Source: Parascedosporium putredinis
Lineage: Eukaryota > Ascomycota > Sordariomycetes > Microascales > Microascaceae
NCBI GenBank assembly: GCA_949357655.1
Contig: CASHTG010000012.1
Coordinates: 3,348,001 to 3,412,000 of the forward strand
DNA length: 64,000 nt
Reading direction: 5' to 3'
In this document: positions 24,664-37,814 of the stretch, piece after piece
Layout of the letters: each line of letters begins with the position of its first letter
How positions within the stretch are numbered: position 1 is the stretch's first letter
Notes under the pieces: generated by a model
Database searches by the model: none
Told to the model about the DNA's origin: nothing
Seen by the model: the letters and a program-made list of their open reading frames with translations, nothing else
Made by a program: the position numbers and the translations under genes

Positions 24664-26072
24664 ATGAACGGCTTCGAGAAGCGTTCCTCGACGAGGACGC
24701 CTTCGGCGCAAAGTCTGGAAGTATCGTCAGTGCCTTCGATGCCTTTCGTAAGTCACCCGCTTCCCGTCCGACTCCATTCCCAGGGTAGTCTCCATCTTGC
24801 TCTACCCTCTGGGGGCCCGAGCATCTCGGTAAACACATGGGCCTGGGCCTGGGGAGTGCAACTAGCTAACATCTCGCGGCCGACAAACAGCCAAGTCCAA
24901 GCCCGAGTATGTGACACGCACGTCTGGAGGTGGGAAATGGACCATCATCATGATGGTGGTCTCCTCCTTTCTCGTATTCACCGAAATGGGCCGTTGGTGG
25001 CGCGGCGGGGAACACCACACTTTCGCGGTTGAAAAGGGCATCGGCCGGTCGATGCAGATCAACGTCGACATTGTCGTCAACATGAAGTGCAGCGACCTCC
25101 ACGTCAACGTTCAGGATGCGTCGGGCGACACCATCTTTGCCGGCATGTTGCTCAAGAGGGAGGATACCGCCTGGAGCCAGTGGGCCGACGGCAAGGGCGT
25201 GCATAAGCTCGGCGCCGACTCTCAGGGCCGCATCATGACGGGCGCCGGCTACGACGAGGAAGGCTTTGGAGAGGAGCACGTCCACGACATCGTCGCCGCG
25301 GGCAAGAAGAAGGCGAGGTGGCCCAAGACCCCCAAGGTCAAGGGTAAGGCGGATAGCTGCCGCATCTTTGGGAGCATGGATTTGAACAAGGTGCAAGGAG
25401 ACTTCCACATCACCGCCAGAGGCCACGGCTACAGGGGTGTCGGTGAGCATCTGAGCCATGACGGTAAGTTTTTCTGCTTGTGGCAACCCCATAATTCCTT
25501 CACTCGTGTCCCCCAGGCTCTCCAAGGGCGCGGGGCTGCCTTTTTTTTTTTTTTTTTGAGAAAATACAAGCATTGACTAACGCCGGTGTGTGGCTTCCTC
25601 TTCTCCAGAATTCAATTTCAGCCACATCATCTCCGAGCTGTCCTTTGGGCCCTTTTATCCTTCTCTCGTCAACCCGCTCGATCGTACGGTGAACGTCGCC
25701 AAAGCCCACTTCCACAAGTTCCAGTACTTCCTGTCCGTCGTGCCTACGATATACACCGTCGGCACCAAGGGCAAACCCTCCAACACCATCCTGACCAACC
25801 AGTATGCCGTGACCGAACAGAGCAAGGAGACCACGGAGCACTCCATCCCCGGCATTTTCTTCAAGTACGACATCGAGCCCGTGCTGCTCACCGTTCAGGA
25901 GACCCGCGCCGGCCTGTTCGTCTTTATCATCAAGATTGTCAATGTCCTTAGCGGTGTCGTTGTGGCGTGCCACTGGGGTTTCACCCTCAGCGACTGGCTC
26001 AAGGATGTCTTGGGAAAGAGGAGACGAAGCACCCAGGGTGTTTTGGGCTCCAAGGGCGAGGAGGAAGAATAG
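24664..26072 (+). CDS. erv41: ER-Golgi vesicle protein Erv41 (ERGIC2 family), one frame break in exon 1
   Basis: Exons 24664-24747, 24891-25463 and 25609-26072, 373 residues after one added base. It works with Erv46 as a cargo/retrieval receptor in COPI/COPII vesicles. The N-terminus after the break reads AFLDEDAFGAKSGS, the family hallmark; read literally the frame gives an unrelated sequence, so one A is missing at 24679-24680. A first membrane segment (TIIMMVVSSFLVFTEMG, about 45-65), the luminal block SLDLNKVQGDFHITARGHG-like at 25380-25440 (here SMDLNKVQGDFHITARGHG), the conserved GPFYPSLVNPLDRT, and a second membrane segment (LFVFIIKIVNVLSGVVVA) near the C-terminus match the family. Intron 2 contains a T17 run (25541-25557) and a GACTAACG branch site. 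Confidence 0.95.
25541..25557 (+). repeat. T17 homopolymer in Erv41 intron 2
   Basis: Seventeen consecutive T between donor (25464) and branch site. The length may be inexact given the homopolymer problem elsewhere. Confidence 0.9.
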
Positions 26073-27896
26073 CCCGCTCTCACTTCTCCTCTTGGAAGGA
26101 TAAAATACCCAGCCTTCTTGGTCTAGGGAACCTCACATTTATCTTGCGATTTCTATCCTGTCTTTCTTTTTTTTGGCGTTCGTGGAACGGGTTGGGCGGG
26201 AGTTGTTTCCTCTTTTTCTTCATCCTTAAGTCTATAACGGAGTGTCTCGATAGAAGATGCGGCTATATCAGTGTGGTGGCCCATCCATGTATTATTGGCA
26301 GATACTTGTATACACGCACGCCATTAACACTCTTGCACATGGACACTTCTCTTATCGTTAAGATCTACCTTGCTTCTTAAGAACCTTGTTCTTTTTCGAC
26401 TGGACTAGGACGTGCTCCACGGCTAGCCTTTTTCTTCCTTGTCTGTTCGTCTCTCAACCCTCGCACCGTTGTTGATACCACTTCTGCTAAACCTCGGTTC
26501 ACACTTGCCCTCTCGGCCTCAAGACTAAATGTGCGGACGGTTAACCCGGCTTTCCCAGAACCGGGCTGTTCGTCTACCCATCCTGCGTCGCAGTGGGGGT
26601 CTGGAAGGAATGCCACTCGCCGTCCCGTTCGTCAGACGTCAGTCTCCTCTTCCAGAACATTGTTCCCTCGTCCCGCCTTTGGAATTAGAATCCTCCCTCG
26701 TCTTCTTCCGTTAATCCTAACATCCCTTCTTCACTTGGCCCCTGGGCCCTCTTTGCCTAGTTGCATCCGTATTTCGTTGTACGACCCTCACTTCTCGCCC
26801 GGCAGCTATGGGCCTCGCTTTCTCTTCTTCTTGAGCACACACGGATGGAGGATCAAGCCCCTTTCGGCTCTTTGGCTACGCAAATTATTTTCGAGGATCA
26901 CGGGGAGAAAGAAACACCCAAGATCCATTCAAAAACTCTTTCATAGAATATGAGTATTAGATGGTGCGAAACGGCATTAAGAGATTGCCTACTGGACCTC
27001 GGAAACAAGGATTGGGAAAAACTAAGCTGGTGCACCCATACATAAAAATGAGGAAAAGAAGAAAAAGAACTTAGAAACCAAAGAAAAGTCCCACCAAAAC
27101 AAACAACCCCTCAAGGGGTGAAGCTCTGTTGTCATAAACCATAGAAAAATGTCTCATGGCGCCTTGATGATTGAGCCAGCTCATTCTCATCCAGGCCCGT
27201 CTAACTCCCGCCGGGACAATCCCCTCCAGCTCCCCTCGCAGACCTGCGGGGACGACATTACCTCTCGCCTAGTTTAACGGCGAGGTATCCTGTTTCTGAT
27301 GTCTTTCTAGCCATACGACGTCTGGGGACTTATTCCCTCGCCTTCTGATTGAGAATCCCGGCCCGGAGAAGAACGGGAAGAGTGCTCTCGGGTAGCGGGA
27401 CGGGAGCAACGCCGACATGGGTAATAAACATACCCTCTCCCCCACAGAGAGCATTGGGTCACGCTGCGGAAAGATCGCGGTGTTAGTAACTGAGAATATC
27501 CCATCTTTCATTATTGATTATTTTCTGTTCTTGAGTATATAGGATATGAAAGGGAAAGTAACGCGGTAAGATGGGTTGTTACATACTGTCTCGCGAGGCC
27601 ACCACAGTTTGGGCAGTTTGCGGGCTCCATCAGGTTTATACATCCGCATACAAAGGTAGAATCTTCTTCGAAATTGGGGTCCATCCTAGAAGGTTTAGAA
27701 AGGTTTGAATTTTGGTCTGGTGGACAAAGATGTGCTGCTATAATTTCAATACCAGCCTGAAGTGTCTGTTTGGGGCGGGCCAAGTTGAATATCAAAGTAG
27801 ATAATCGGAAGGCGTCCCATGGAGGGTATCAAGACAAAGCGGTTGGGAATCTGTGAAGGGGGGGGACAGGAGATGATGGCCTTGCCATCCATCTCT

Positions 27897-27915
27897 TATA
27901 TATATATATATATAT
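27897..27915. repeat. (TA)n microsatellite
   Basis: Nineteen bases of alternating T and A in non-coding DNA. Confidence 0.95.
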
Positions 27916-28737
27916 TCTCTATTGCGGCCCTCCCCGAACTACGCTTTGCATACCGGGGTAGGATGAAGGCTTTAGGGATCTCACTGGTCACTTTCCGTGC
28001 GCAAGCCTCACGTTCGCGTCACTATGTTAGCAATCACATCCTAGATACACTCTCTTTCCAGCAGCAGCTGACGCCAAAAAGTGAATTAGGTGACGAGAGT
28101 CTGCGGACGCGTGGGGGTAAGTGATTTCAGAGAAGAGGAAAAAAACACCGCCGACGATAAGGTAGGAGAAGCGGTACCCGCTTCATGTGTGCCCTCACTC
28201 ACCTGCTCGCGTGCCTGCTTCGACTTCCAAGTTCTGGTAGGAGGACAAACGGAATGGAACACATGAGCGACGCGTGTGGTGGCCAGAACCGTAAAGAATC
28301 ATCAGTGTCATAGGCACATGATCAGACGAGTATACCCCCGATCAGAGTGCGAGGGTGATGAAGAGACGACCAAGTCCACAAACCCATATGGTAACTAGAT
28401 ACGATTCGTACTTTCCGCTACTCAATCGGCAATCGGCATTGGTGCCAGAGAATCTGGGGAGCCAGATAGCTTTTGTGGGGTATGTCTAGTGAGCCGCAAC
28501 GCAAAGGGGATCAAGGAGAAGAGACAAGCTGAGCAAGATATCACGCTCTTTTTGGTGGTGCTGGGAGTGAGAGAAGGAGGAAAAGGGGCTCCTGTGTGAG
28601 GAGAATACGGATTTTCAACTGATTCCGAGTCATCACTACCATCATATTGCGCGTCATCGTCGTACAAGACCATGTTCCGTGTCGATAACAGCTCACCGCT
28701 CCCTCCCGGCTGACTGGGGCTATATACCCGACCACTA

Positions 28738-29063
28738 TTATGTCGCAGCTGACAGCTCAGGCTCAGAGAGAACGACATATTCCTTGAGCCGAACTCGGAT
28801 CCCTCGAGTGGAACCGAACTTGCTCCTCGGCTGCAAATTGATCACGGCCACGGGGCCGACACGTGTATTCGGATAAGCATCGCGTCGACATGGCCGCCGA
28901 GTGCAACGTAAGAAGGCAGATTTGTGTGCGCCGCCAACGCCAGGTCCCTAAACAGAGGGAAGAACGACCGTAGAACTCGTCGTACCCCGTGGAGGCCTGT
29001 GCGAAGACTCTCCAAACCGCTGGAATCAAAGTCGGCTGACCTCGGCTCCACGTCGAAAGGTGA
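28738..29063 (-). CDS. Possible exon of an unrecognised gene
   Basis: Weak candidate. A minus-strand frame begins after an acceptor-like CTACTGATTCCAG at 29064 and reads SADFDSSGLESLRTG ... FPLFRDLALAAHTNLPSY. It then stops after APWP, but one added base at the G4 run 28852-28855 lets it continue (VAVINLQPRSKFGSTRGIR ... SEPELSAAT) to the stop at 28738. The composition is protein-like and the break resembles those in proven genes. No start exon could be placed and I recognise no family. A further acidic frame (28422-28670, minus) might belong to it. Confidence 0.22.
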
Positions 29064-30475
29064 CTGGAATCAGTAGGAGGGAGATATCCGCGTAGGGACA
29101 AGTGATATCTCATACTCGCTAAACGTCTCTCTTACTCCTGTGCACCCCCTTCAATCACTGGACGTTGCTGCTGGTTGGTAACACTATACATGTAGACTCT
29201 CGTGGCACACGAACCACTCGGCACTTGAGCACGACACTAAGGCTGTAGCGAATTGCGAGGATGGCCCAAATTTGACCGCCTTGCAAGGAGTGGCCAGCCT
29301 GATAAATGAGATGTTGAGTTAGTATGGGTTTCATGTGTAGAAAGTGTAGGAGAATCGTGTCGGGTTTGGAAAAAGGAAAAGAAAAGGAGGGCGACGAGCT
29401 ACATCCTGCCGCCATCACCATTTGCCGTTGTTTAAGATCGTAACACGACGTAGGAGTCAACTAACTACCTCGTCTCTCGTTGAGCAGTCAGATACGTGTC
29501 CCACACAAACTTGTAGCACCCCTTATAGGGAGAGAGAGAGAGAGAGGAGGGAGAAGGAAAGGAACTAGAGAGGGAGGCCTCGAAGGACTGGGGCAAAACT
29601 AGACCATCGATCAGCTTCACAGGCTTCTATATCTTGGGCATCATAGCAAAGATCTGGCTGGGTGGTTTGATCCTGGATAGCTTACCTATATTTCATTACC
29701 TATGGTATTTGGTGCACACACGGGTAGGTTAGGTCCTTTCCGCAAGCCTCAGGCCATCTCCATGCCTTTGTCAGTGGACGGGGCCATTCCCCTCCGGTCT
29801 CATCGGTAGGTTCTTCGCCTGGAGGGGCTATCCAATGTGAAGAATGAATGAATCAGAATGAAGCTTCCAGCCCAAGCATCAGCTCGCGCGTGGTTCCCGA
29901 GAAAACCAGAGAGACATGTCCACGATCGCGTGCTCTTACGAGATTATGCACTCGTCCGTTTGATTCCCTCCAATCAAACCACAGTATTGTTAAACGTAAC
30001 CAACCAGCCTATTCCTCCGGACGGTGTGCAAGGCGTGAGAGGGGAAGTGGCATGACGGAGAGGGCTGTTTAGGCAACGTGGAGTCTGTAAAAGAAGATAG
30101 AACCTGTCCCATCGATGGGACGAGGTAAAGAATGGTAGAGGGTCAATCCATACTCGGCGGAAAGGTAACCCTTCAGGACTGGTCTTTCAGGGCGTGGACG
30201 GGCCATGGCGGATACCTGCATAGCATCGGGCATTCTCTCTCCATACCGAGGTAGAAGGAAAGCCATTGCGAAGTGGAGTATACTCGTGACAACGGTCCCT
30301 TCTGGCGCCTTGGGTTCCAAAGGATCAAGCTGCGAGATTCATGGCGTGCGGTAACATGATGCTCTAGAAGAAGACAAGGCTAAAATTTGAATGACGTATG
30401 GTCACCTCGCCGGTAGTTCTCTAGGCACACACTCAGATTAATTCTACTGAGAAGCGCAGCTGATGACGGTGATGT

Positions 30476-30497
30476 AGAGAGAGAGAGAGAGAGAGAG
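30476..30497 (+). repeat. (GA)n microsatellite
   Basis: Perfect alternating G and A, about 22 bp, non-coding. A similar shorter GA run lies at 29531-29545. Confidence 0.9.
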
Positions 30498-32116
30498 AAA
30501 GAGATGGTGCGCGAGATCATTCTTCGATCGTGCCACTCATCCCCCTTCCATCTAGTTTCCGCGACGATTCTTCGTAACACTCGAGCAAGAGTCTAATGAA
30601 AAGTCACCGAGATCAGGCCGTGATGCTAGGCCGGGTAAAGAAGGCCTTCGTGTCTGCTAATGGAGGACAAGGAAGGGGAAAATAGCAAATTGTACGATAT
30701 GCAGGGTTAAGGGAACCAAATAACTGGAAAGAGCTGTTTGTTATGTCCGAGGAAGGCTTGATGAATATCAGAAGAACCAACTCATCATCATCAAGAGCCT
30801 TTAGTCTTGCGTTTCCCTCGGTGCTCTCCGGCACACACACCTAGCCTCCTGCTAGCGTGCTGTGTCGTCTTGTGACGAGCCGTAGCAGGAGGCGGGCGCC
30901 ATCCGATCCGAGCTTACCTCGCTCTTTTTAGGGTAGGTTTTATTTCCATCTTCTCCTTCATGTAGCTACCCAGTTCCGTGCCATGACATCCTATCGACGG
31001 CTCCCTTGATCCTTAGTCCGTCGGTAGACCGCTCTCGTCTCGAAGCGAAGTCTGTGTAACCGAGCATAGGTGGTGGCGTTCCCTGTGTAGCCAGCAAGAT
31101 ACGTGGGGTATACATGCGCGGGGAGAGGAGAGATGGGGAAATACGCGGACTTGTAGCTAGGTGAGGCGGGTTTGGGGTGCTCTTCTGAAAGCTCCGGCTC
31201 TCGCGTAGAGCCTTGCCTACAGCTCTCTTTCCTAGCGAAGATATCCGGGAAGCTGAGGCGGGTAACCGCCCCCAAACCTCATTCCCTGCGCATAGCGTAG
31301 GCGGCGAGTTCATCCATCAATCTATGGACTGGTGGCTGACATGCGAGAACGTGTGTCATTTGCCATGTGGTTTCAAGTGCTTTGAGGTTGTGATAGGCAC
31401 ATCCTTGGAGATTATTCTTACTGCTGTTCCTGGTAACGTGTCATCGACACCATAAGAGTCCCAGGTGGTCATTTCAGAGTAGCAGTAACGTAGCTAGTTT
31501 CACTGGAAAGAGTGATAGATAGGAATGTAAGTCTATTATCTCGTAAACCCTTTATCCACCTGGCCATATCCGTGCTCTGTGTGTCGACGAGAGGCCATAT
31601 ATGAAACGCAGAGCCGATGGCGAGCACAATAATTGTTTCGTCACGTTACCGTCTATCCTGGCCACGTAGATCCGTGAGCTGTGGCGCCAACACATATTTG
31701 CTATTCAAAACTAGAGCGGCCGCAACTTGTCGCGGCCTTTTGTTCAATTTCGGCGACGCCGGAGTTGCCCTACAACGAAAAAGGACGAAGAGCTGTGGTG
31801 CGACGGTCGCGAATTCCCGAGCCTCGACACCACTGGTCGAGGCTCTCCGCGATGCATTTGGGGTTGAGACCGCCCCCTTATTACGTGGTTTCCTTGAAGC
31901 GACTTGAAGAGACTTCCTTGTCTCCTCTACCCCATCCCATTCCACGAAAGTCAAAGCCTTCTGTGGGGGTGGAGCTCATGCCGTCGTCTCTAATGTGAGG
32001 AACAGGAGAATCCTCGTCTCCGACGCCCGGATCTTGGAGGGATTCAAATGGCGCTCGCTCTTGCTTCCAAAGGGGCAAGAAACATAATCGACCTGAAGAG
32101 GAATTCGGCAGCCTGA

Positions 32117-34842
32117 TCACCAGCCTTCACCCCATCCATCATCATCCATGTTACTTTGCTTTGGGGCAAGACTAATCTTCTTTCCGGCCGCAGGCTTCGA
32201 TGTTGTAGCCTTCGCCGTAGAAGGGGTGCGGGATGCGGAAGGGGCTGGTCTCGACGCGCTGGTGGTGGTGGTGGGCTTCGCCTTTGCTAGCCCCTTGGGT
32301 AAGGGCTTGCCCCCAGACTTCTTCTGGGATTGCGCTGCGAGCCACCCGGCAAAGTCGGGCTCACTACCGTCATCGTAGGCCAGACTGCTAGCAGGAGGTG
32401 ACTTGTCCGAGGGCTTCTGTCCTTCATCCTCAGGCATATCGAAAAAGTTATCCCCGTCGTCCATTTCCCCCATGCGTCGGCGCCATCATCCCCGCATTAT
32501 CGAACATTGCGGCGGTATTGATCGTCGTAGATGAAGAGGCCCGTGATACTGCCGGGGGCGGAGACTTGACAGCTTGCCGGTGAAGTGTGGATGCCGAGGA
32601 TTGGTGGGCTGATTTGACCGGAGGCGGACCTGGGGGAATGGGCTTGGGAGATGTAGCTCCGTTGGCCTGAATTTCGCCGGCCGCTGTTGACAGTTTATTC
32701 GTAAAGGAAGATATAGCCCAGCCCGCCCAGCCTGCCGCAGCTGATTCGCTTGGTTGCGGGGTGCCCATGCGAGGGGCAGAACCATCAGCTGCTTGGACTG
32801 GGGGCAGCGCTGAGTCCGCCATAGCTTCCGCTGCTTTGCGGATCTTTTGTAGGTAGACTTCAATGGTTTTGTTCGCTTGGTCACGGACTGGCTTTTCCTT
32901 GTCGACCAGCAGCGGGCACATTGATGGGAGGACCCGGCTCGCGCAATCCTCGTCGCTAAAGCAATCAGTGGTTGCGGCTAAGGCCATGAGGGCAGCACTC
33001 CGTGCATGAACGAAAGGATCACGCAAAGACCGACTGAATGCGGCAATCAGAACTTTTGATCTCGTGGATCCACTCAAATTCTTCGCCATCTTGCCCAAGC
33101 AGATGGTGGTGTTGGTTCGAATGCCAGGCTGCTCGTCGTTGGCCGTCTTGGCAAGATACCTGAGTAGCTCGCCGTTTACGGTTCGGTCTGAAAGTTTGGG
33201 AACAATGACAAGAACGGATTTGAGTGTCTGCTCTCGAACCAAGGGCGCGACATCCGTAAATCCCGTAACGAGCTGGGGGAATATCTTGTCATTGACGACT
33301 TTTTGCGTCAGTTTGTCGATGATGAGGGGTAGGCCATCTAGAAGGCACACTCGGATGGCCCGATCAGGATTTCCAAAAGTCGTATAATGATAGGGGTGAC
33401 CTTGGACTCAAAGTCGTCGTTGGAAAGATTGCCCGATATTTTCAAAACCACCTCGAGGGCCTTCGGCCCACCCTCCAAACTCGACTGATTTGAGGAGCTC
33501 GGGGAGGACCTTCATCTTGAGGAAGTCCTCGGGGAAATCTTCGGAGAGTTCCGCAAGTTCACTAAATAAGCTCGTTAGTAGGTGCGTTGATAGTAGGAGG
33601 AAGGGAAACTGACTTGAGAACAACCTCTCTCTCTCGGGTGACTTGACCCCCAGATTCTCGATATCGTCAGTAATCTTGATGATGGGGACATCGAAGAAGG
33701 CGCCGTTTCTCCGGCCCATCTCGAGAAAGTTCGCTACACTAATCCGTGCTTTGGGATTGGCATTAACTAGGCGCTTGTAGCTTGAATGCATTGAGGGAGG
33801 TATGCTGGTGGTTTGGCCGGCTTGGTCACCACCAGAATAGAAGCCGTTGAATACTTCAAAGATCAAGGTCCCCATGTTGAAAGAGTCGACGGCTGTGTGA
33901 GGGCCCTTCTTGATTGTGTCCCAACCGTTTCGAGCGAGCTCCGGCGGGGCATACCGCCCAGAGTCAGGCACCATGCTCCCATAGGTCTACGCTATATTTA
34001 GAGATTGCGCTTGCAAAGGTGTGAGTCAAAACGAGGGGGCAATTGACATACGTAGATGATGGCTTCGTCATCCGTTACACCGCTCAGGACCTCGAAGCCT
34101 CCGAGTTTCCACTCGCCGCTCTCCGAGGTATAGACGGACCCGACCTTGAGATTTCCGTGGATGGAAGATGCATCCTTGTTGATGAATTTTACGGTGTTCT
34201 AGACTCAGAGGAATCAGCCAGTGCGTCGGTGGGCATGGGCATAGCGAAGTTTTGTTAGGAGCATACCGCGATGCTGTGAAGGCCCCACTTCATAGCTTCT
34301 TCTGTCAGGCTCTTCCTTTTTACGTGCCACCGCAGTGGATCTAGCCTTTCCGTGGCGATATAAATGTACGTTTCCGTCTGTCACGGCGTCAGCTCAAGCC
34401 GAATAGAGAGGGCAGAGTCTCTCGAGGAGTCGTTCCGTGGCATACCTCGACGGTATCAAGGACCTTGATGACACCGGGATGCCGTAGAGTTCGGAGCTTC
34501 TTGAGCGCGTTGCGGGCAAGGGGCAGTCGCGACCGATTTGCGGTTATGTCGAAGGAGAAAATACTGCATTTCGAACCATCCTCCTGCTTCCAGGTTAGAC
34601 TTGACTTGCGCGGGGAAGGCCAGACCGTCTCAAGTGCGGCCAGGCAGAAGGTGCAGCGCATCTCCCGATTTTAGCAGTCGCGAGGGAGGGGAAGTGGGCT
34701 CGGCCACAGCTCGACATACCCTTTTAGTTCCGTTGCGTAGTGTCCAGATAGATTCGTCAATGTCCACCTTGTCGCCAAACGAGTATGGGAAGGGAGGGCC
34801 TTTTGCTATGGCAGAAGCCACAGCAGACTTTAGAAAGTCCAT
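32117..34842 (-). CDS. scy1: Scy1/SCYL1-type pseudokinase with HEAT repeats, frame broken five times
   Basis: Six exons on the minus strand: 34720-34842, 34446-34583, 34267-34377, 34052-34198, 33614-33986 and 32117-33561. It is 780 residues after counting six lost bases at five places. The N-terminus MDFLKSAVASAIAKGPP and an inactive kinase domain follow the SCYL1 pattern. The catalytic loop is HGNLKVGSV instead of HRDLKxxN, and DFG is replaced by GGF (LGGFEVLSG), so catalysis is not expected. HEAT-like helices follow (for example PQLVTGFTDVAPLVREQT), then a Ser/Pro-rich linker with DAWGEMDDGDNFFD and a C-terminal tail DDDGWGEGW. SCYL1/Scy1 act at Golgi/COPI membranes and with tRNA export. 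Breaks (plus positions): near 33631-33635, C3 33472-33474 (two bases), A4 33375-33378, C4 32490-32493 and C5 32467-32471. Confidence 0.93.
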
Positions 34843-36341
34843 GCCGTCGTAGGTTTGACGGTCCGAGATCTATTTGAGCCCGGGAGTACCTCGGTGGGGG
34901 CAGATCACCGGGGTTGTGTGAGCAGTGCGGCCTTGTCGAGGGTTCCGCTTCAGACTGGTGAGGAAATCGCGGGGTGAAGGTATGTTGCGAATAATTTGTG
35001 TGCGAAGAGAGCTGGTTGATGATTACAGGGCCGGTCGATGTCTAAGAGGCGCGAGAGTGGGATCTCTAGGGGTGGATTAAATCAATGTTGTAAGACAACG
35101 TGTCCAGGCGTGTCCCTGGATAAATTTCGTGTTGTAAGCTTCAATAGCGTGCAAGCAGAAGAGCCCCTCATCAGGCTGAGCGACATCATCAAGCGAGAAG
35201 TCGGCGGCGGGAGGGATCGGTGATTGGACAACTACACACCCATGCCTTGACGCTCAGCCAAACCACCACCAGTGGGTCGTAATACTTGAAATGCAACGGA
35301 TAATTCTTGGCCTACTGCTTCGTACATCCCCCTTTAATCAATCAAGAGCAGCCCCGCGTGTTCCCGTTACTCCAGCTTGCCTTGCGCCTAACGATTCTAG
35401 CCAGCGATGGTTCACTTTTCGCAAGTGATAGGCAAGCGACCTCTTAGTTAAGCTCATGGAGAGAGCGATCAAATTGATGCATGGCAGAAAACAAGGGGTA
35501 AGGAAGCAAATTGAGGACAGCCTTGATTCAAGGATCCGCCGCCACGATGCAGCACTGAACCCTGCCAACCTGGATCAGATAGATCAAGACGCTGGATTGA
35601 CCTGTCTTGTTGGGTGGCTAATGCCTCAGCCAGCTCCTCATACTAGATTATAACGGCAGTAGTTCCTTGCCGACCTGGACGCAAGGGAGTAGTGTATGGG
35701 TGCTGGAGCCGTCTTCTCGTCAACCACTGGTCCGTTTTGATGACTCGGCCGAGTTGGTACAAAGCAGTATCCGTGGTCGGTCCTTCGCGACTCGCCGTGT
35801 GCTCGTGAAACTCATGATGGTGTAGTCAACAGCTACATCGCATCCTCCCTTAATTGCTTTCAATTGCGAGTATTGCTCCACCTGGAATAAACGCCACTAG
35901 AGCTCAGGGAGCAATGCATCTAGGATCCATATGATTTGCCTTGTTGGCGCGCAATGCATGGGGCCCAGCCCCAGAGCGATCACCATCAATTTATTAATCA
36001 ATGGGTGGTTAAATGGCCTGGCACGGCGTTTCAGCGACAACGCCCGCGGATGGGTCCATCCCATCCACATCAAGATGGACGCAGCATCGAGGCGGCCCAC
36101 TTGATTCATGGTCAGCGCTGGCACGCTCCGCTATACTTGAGTAATAATACTTGATCAACGACTCTGTTTTTAGGCTTTCATCAACCAGGCAGATCCTGCA
36201 ATAGCTTTATGTGCTCACCGAACATCAATTCAATTGAACCGGCGCGAAGGGGTGGATGGCATTATGATCAATGTACAGCATACACGCCACTCAATGTGGG
36301 CGGACTGGATATGAGTGGATGTATCCTCTTTGGAGAGGTTT

Positions 36342-36365
36342 GGGTTGGGTTGGGTTGGTTGTGGG
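36342..36365 (+). repeat. TTGGG repeat with G-quadruplex potential
   Basis: Three GGG tracts spaced by TT and a fourth after an eight-base loop. The unit is TTGGG, not the fungal telomere TTAGGG, so it is not an interstitial telomere. Confidence 0.7.
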
Positions 36366-36390
36366 TTAAGCGTAGCGTGGCGGGTGTGAT

Positions 36391-36417
36391 GTGTGTGGTG
36401 TGTGTGGTGTGTGTGGT
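36391..36417 (+). repeat. Three perfect 9-bp tandem copies
   Basis: GTGTGTGGT repeated three times head to tail, 25 bp after the TTGGG array. Confidence 0.95.
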
Positions 36418-37814
36418 GGAGTGGAAAGGTGTATGCCGTACCTCAGTACAGTGCAGCATCGTCGTCTGTGCCTCCTTCCATTTGGAAGACCATCGTCAGC
36501 CAGCCGAGCCGAGCGAAAAAGCGCGAAAGGGCGCACTAGGCCGCATACCCCCTTGTCCATGCAACAACGCCAGCATTGAGTACCCGAGCCTTGCGTGAAG
36601 TTTGTTCGCCGCGCGCTCAACTTCCTCCATCTTCATCTCAGAACTTTATTGCTCACCTACCACCCCCAACCCCCAGTCTTTGCTTCTCCGCCTCTGAGGA
36701 AGCCGTGCTCATTTGTTCCCGGCTACCTCTATTTTCCTCCTTTGTCTCCTCGCCATCGCCACTCTCCACAATTATTTCCTCAGACTCCGGTCATTATCCC
36801 ACCCTCGTCCCCTCGCGCCTCGCCTTCGCCCTTGCCTTCCACCCTCCATGGCCTCCTCCCGTCGATGAATCAAGTTGCCGTGGATGTATGGGCGCTAAAA
36901 GCACATCGCGATCCTCGCCTTTGCAACGCTGCGGCCTGTCACGCCTAAACCACCTAAGCGCGCCGATTCTGCCGTGCTGAACAGCGGCTTCCCGTCTCAA
37001 CGACTCTATGCCTGAGGTGAAAGGCTCTCGGTAGGATTTCTGGCCGGAGGGGTGAAGGAGGCGACTGGACGATTCATTTGTTTTTTTCTTTTTGTTTTTT
37101 TCTCCTCTTATTCGCCGCCGGGTTCTCGCTTGACTCAAAATCACAAGGTACAGTCCAACTTTTGCGATCCTCTTTCTCTTGTCTTTCTCCCCGATGTCGA
37201 TTATCCCCTGTAATGATGAGCTTTTGGTAAAAGGTCGGACTACCTAAAGGGCCCGTCTGGGGTCGATGTTGCCCAAGTCCCCGCTACGCTTCGTCACACC
37301 TCGTCGTCATCTGGTTCTCCCGAGTCTTTTGGCGCGCCCACTTTAGTGCCAGCTAGCTTGGCATGCTTGTGCTTGCGCTGTGGTGCTCTCTCATTGTGAG
37401 ATGGGACATGGACATCTGGCGCGTTCGGAGTCGTGAGCTCGATCCTATGATCTCAGGACCAAAGGCTGTGCTGGACAGGTTGACGGGGCTTGGGCATTTT
37501 GCTTCAAGTCCTTCTTCCACCCTCATTCTTTTTCTGTGGCAGGCTTCGCGCCGGATCTTGGTGACACTCGAAACCGCTGTGGCCCCTGGATGAAGACCAA
37601 AAGAAAACTGAAAAGATCTGACAATCGTACCTGAGCTTTCAAAGCTCTTTTGTTTATCTTGTTACACTCGTTTTTGTCGCAGGATGCGCTAACCTCAACG
37701 GTGACTTAGTATCACGAGCGGTGTATCGCGCGCGTAGCCGCCGAGCAAGTCCGCGCCCTCTAGGTCATTTTCTTTTTTCTTCTTCTTTTTTGTCTTTTTC
37801 CCTGGTTCGAGTAC

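Larger units (their letters stand above)
26073..32116. other. 6 kb gene-poor region
   Basis: No gene supported apart from a weak minus-strand candidate at 28738-29063. Contains microsatellites (TA at 27897-27915, GA at 29531-29545 and 30476-30497) and a G8 run at 27858-27865. The Erv41 3' UTR lies at the left end. No transposon hallmark seen. Confidence 0.5.
34843..37814. other. 3 kb divergent intergenic region
   Basis: Separates the starts of scy1 (minus) and the unrecognised gene at 37815 (plus). No gene supported. Contains a G-tract cluster and 9-bp tandem repeats at 36342-36417 and a CT-rich stretch at 36640-36870. Confidence 0.5.

Noticed and set aside
36342..36365. Interstitial telomere repeat
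   Set aside because: The unit is TTGGG, not TTAGGG, and there are only three full copies.
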